Assembly: GCA_947169455.1 (NCBI GenBank)
Contig: CAMVPV010000062.1
Span: 1-7,226, forward strand
DNA from: an uncultured Clostridia bacterium
Lineage (GTDB): Bacteria; Bacillota_A; Clostridia; Oscillospirales; Ruminococcaceae
Reading direction: 5' to 3'
DNA length: 7,226 nucleotides
Position numbers and translations under genes: made by a program. Shown here one piece after another: positions 5,070 through 7,226 of this stretch (its first letter is position 1; each line of letters starts with the position of its first letter). A model generated the notes under the pieces. That model ran no database searches, had not been told where the DNA came from, and worked only from the letters and a program-made list of their open reading frames with translations.

Positions 5070-7226
5070 ATGCCTGACAATAATAATAAACCGCGTGCGC
5101 GCGAAAAAAACGTCACCTCGGGCGGAACGGGCGTCCACAGGAAAGAGCAGGGGCTCGGAACAGGTCCCGTAGGTCAGGGGGGCGCCGGCTTCGGAAACGG
5201 CGGCGGAGGCGGTAAAGTCAGCCGTGCTGCTGCGGGCGGCGGTATCTCCGCTATCGCCGTGATAGCTTTTCTGCTGGTAAGGTTCCTCGGCGGAGGCGGC
5301 GGCGGAGAGATGAGCTCCGGCGGCGACTATCCCACTGACTACTCCGACAGCGGCAGCGCTCCCGCATATACACAGACAGCTCCGGCAGCGCCCGCAAGCG
5401 CCGATACCTCGGTAGCGTCCGGCTCCCGCGGGAAATATACACAGCTGCTCGGCAACAACAGCGATACCGTCACCATAATGATATATATGTGCGGCACCGA
5501 CCTCGAATCCAAATACGGAATGGCATCCGCCGATATGAGCGAAATGGCGGCGGCATCCTACGGCGACAACGTGAATATAATCTGCTTCACGGGCGGCTGC
5601 AAGCAGTGGAAGACAGGCGGCATCAGCAATTCGGTCAATCAGATCTATCAGATAAAGGGCGGAAAGCTCGTGCAGCTTGAAGCGGATATGGGCAAAAAGC
5701 CTATGACCGACCCGGATAATCTTTCATCGTTCATAAAGTACTGCACGGAAAAATTCCCCGCGAACAGAAATGAACTTATCCTCTGGGATCACGGCGGCGG
5801 CTCGGTGAGCGGCTACGGCTACGACGAAAAGTATTCCTCCGCCGGCTCTATGGATCTTTCCGGCATATCAAAGGCACTGAAAAACGGCGGTGTGAAGTTC
5901 GATTTCGTGGGATTTGACGCCTGCCTGATGGCTACCGCCGAAACAGCGCTCATGCTGAACAGCTATGCCGATTACATGATCGCATCGGAGGAGACCGAAC
6001 CCGGCATCGGCTGGTACTACACCGACTGGCTCAACGCCCTCGGAAAGAACACATCCATGCCGACCACCGAGATAGGCAAGAACATCGTTGACGGGTTCGT
6101 TGCGGAATGTGACCGCAAATGCCGCGGACAGGGCACCACTCTTTCCGTTACCGACCTTGCGGAATTCGCAAACACCGTTCCCGCGAAGCTGACCGATTTC
6201 TCGAAGTCGCTCACAGCGAAGATATCTGCGGAGGATTACAAGTCCGTTTCCGACGCAAGGTATGCAACACGCGAATTCGCGCGAAGCAGCAAGATAGATC
6301 AGATAGACCTCACCGACCTCGCGCTGAAGCTCGGCACACCCGAGGGACAGGCTCTTGCCGATGCCATAAGAGGCGCGGTGAAGTACAACCGCACATCCTC
6401 GAATATGTCGAATTCCTACGGCATTTCGATATATTTCCCCTACCGCCGCACATCATACGTCGATAAGGCGTGCAGCACGTATGATCAGATAGGCATGGAC
6501 CCCGAATACAGCAGGGCGATTCAGCAGTTCGCAAGCCTTGAAACGAGCGGTCAGGTGGCTGCCGGCGGCAGCTCCTCGCCTATGGGCTCACTGCTCGGGA
6601 TCGCATCGCAGATGACCGGCGCGGGCAGCTCCGATGTGATAGGCGAGCTGCTCTCGGCGTTCATGTCGGGGAGCTCCGGCAGGAGCATCATCGACGGACT
6701 GGACGCAAGCAACACGGCATTCATGGACGAAAGCGCATTTTCTGCCGAAGAAGCTGCAAAGTATATCGCAAAGAACCAGCTGAATGTTTCCGGCGCGGAA
6801 TGGAATAACGACGGCGGCAGATATACGCTCGACCTCACCGCCGGACAGTGGTCGCTCGTACATTCGCTCGATCTGAATATGTTCTACGATGACGGCTCGG
6901 GATATGTAAATCTCGGATATGACAATATCTTCACGACCGAGGACAACACCCTCATCGCGGACACCGAGCGCACATGGCTCTCGATAAACAACCAGCCGGT
7001 GGCTTATTACCATACCGATACCGTTGAGGAGGGCGACCGCTACACAATAACGGGATATGTACCGGTGCTGTACAACGGCGACCGCGCAGATCTCATGCTC
7101 GCATTCGACAGCGGATCGCCCCGCGGATATGTTACCGGTATATCCTATGATTACGTGAACGGCGAAACAGAGACTTCCGCGAAGGTGATGACCGGGCTGA
7201 ACGACGGCGACACTCTCGCGTTCATA
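5070..7226 (+). CDS. clostripain-family (peptidase C11) cysteine peptidase, membrane-anchored, 3' end outside the window
   Basis: The frame stays open for 719 codons to the window edge. The C11 domain runs from about VTIMIYMCG (134-142) to YGISIYFPYRR (450-460). The catalytic dyad is H241 in WDHGGG and C285 in FDACLM. D283, two residues before the cysteine, corresponds to the S1-pocket aspartate of the characterised PmC11, so cleavage after Arg or Lys is predicted. The His-Cys distance (44) is close to that of PmC11. The N-terminus is polar, carries the segment GTGVHRKEQGLGTGPVG (19-35) and a glycine-rich run (36-48), then one probable membrane segment (about 57-73). It has no typical signal peptide. 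A second glycine tract (74-79) and a Ser/Ala/Pro linker lead to the catalytic domain. After about 495 a Gly/Ser-rich linker leads to a mostly beta-looking region (about 570 onward) of unknown role, cut by the window. The catalytic domain is probably outside the cell on a single-helix anchor; topology is inferred. Confidence 0.93.
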   Translation, partial: MPDNNNKPRAREKNVTSGGTGVHRKEQGLGTGPVGQGGAGFGNGGGGGKVSRAAAGGGISAIAVIAFLLVRFLGGGGGGEMSSGGDYPTDYSDSGSAPAYTQTAPAAPASADTSVASGSRGKYTQLLGNNSDTVTIMIYMCGTDLESKYGMASADMSEMAAASYGDNVNIICFTGGCKQWKTGGISNSVNQIYQIKGGKLVQLEADMGKKPMTDPDNLSSFIKYCTEKFPANRNELILWDHGGGSVSGYGYDEKYSSAGSMDLSGISKALKNGGVKFDFVGFDACLMATAETALMLNSYADYMIASEETEPGIGWYYTDWLNALGKNTSMPTTEIGKNIVDGFVAECDRKCRGQGTTLSVTDLAEFANTVPAKLTDFSKSLTAKISAEDYKSVSDARYATREFARSSKIDQIDLTDLALKLGTPEGQALADAIRGAVKYNRTSSNMSNSYGISIYFPYRRTSYVDKACSTYDQIGMDPEYSRAIQQFASLETSGQVAAGGSSSPMGSLLGIASQMTGAGSSDVIGELLSAFMSGSSGRSIIDGLDASNTAFMDESAFSAEEAAKYIAKNQLNVSGAEWNNDGGRYTLDLTAGQWSLVHSLDLNMFYDDGSGYVNLGYDNIFTTEDNTLIADTERTWLSINNQPVAYYHTDTVEEGDRYTITGYVPVLYNGDRADLMLAFDSGSPRGYVTGISYDYVNGETETSAKVMTGLNDGDTLAFI

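Noticed and set aside
4936..5172. 78-codon rightward open frame spanning the peptidase promoter and start
   Set aside because: It runs through the consensus promoter and overlaps the start of the peptidase in another frame. It has no ribosome binding site.
6017..7013. Leftward open frames opposite the peptidase gene
   Set aside because: They are antisense to the C11 peptidase, are hydrophobic or low-complexity in translation, and match nothing recognisable.

Overview
The window looks like chromosomal DNA of a GC-rich anaerobic member of the Clostridia, most likely an Oscillospiraceae/Ruminococcus-type gut organism. This is inferred from the gene content (a FIST/EAL signalling protein, a LacI-type sensor without a DNA-binding domain, a clostripain-family peptidase), strong Gram-positive ribosome binding sites, consensus sigma-A-like promoters, and heavy use of the Ile codon ATA despite the high GC content. 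No taxonomic marker gene is present, so the assignment is tentative.

Layout. Three genes read leftward from a promoter near 4880-4909: a 72-residue ribbon-helix-helix-like protein (4584-4802), an 870-residue FIST_N-FIST_C-degenerate GGDEF-EAL protein (1883-4495), and a LacI-type ligand-binding protein with a GAF-like C-terminal region (108-1874). The last two are tightly coupled: the stop of the EAL gene lies inside the ribosome binding site of the next gene. Past the last stop there is a possible leftward promoter and a GC-rich hairpin, but no recognisable gene before the window edge. Rightward, from a consensus promoter at 4993-5021, runs a large clostripain-family (C11) cysteine peptidase (5070 to beyond 7226). 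It is truncated by the window. Its N-terminus is unusual: a conserved-looking short motif, glycine tracts and one membrane segment.

How the genes may work together. The FIST-EAL protein is predicted to be an active cyclic-di-GMP phosphodiesterase, because every expected catalytic residue of the EAL domain is present. Its GGDEF domain has lost the signature and is probably regulatory. The LacI-type partner has a recognisable sugar-binding-type fold but neither the DNA-binding helix-turn-helix of LacI repressors nor a GGDEF or kinase output. The inference is that it senses a ligand and works through a partner, most simply the FIST-EAL protein made from the same message. The RHH-like protein at the head of the operon is a candidate autoregulator, with GTTA/TAAC repeats at the predicted transcription start. 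The divergent peptidase shares only the 267-base intergenic region; a functional link to the operon is possible but not shown.

No RNA genes, insertion sequences, CRISPR arrays or attachment sites were seen.
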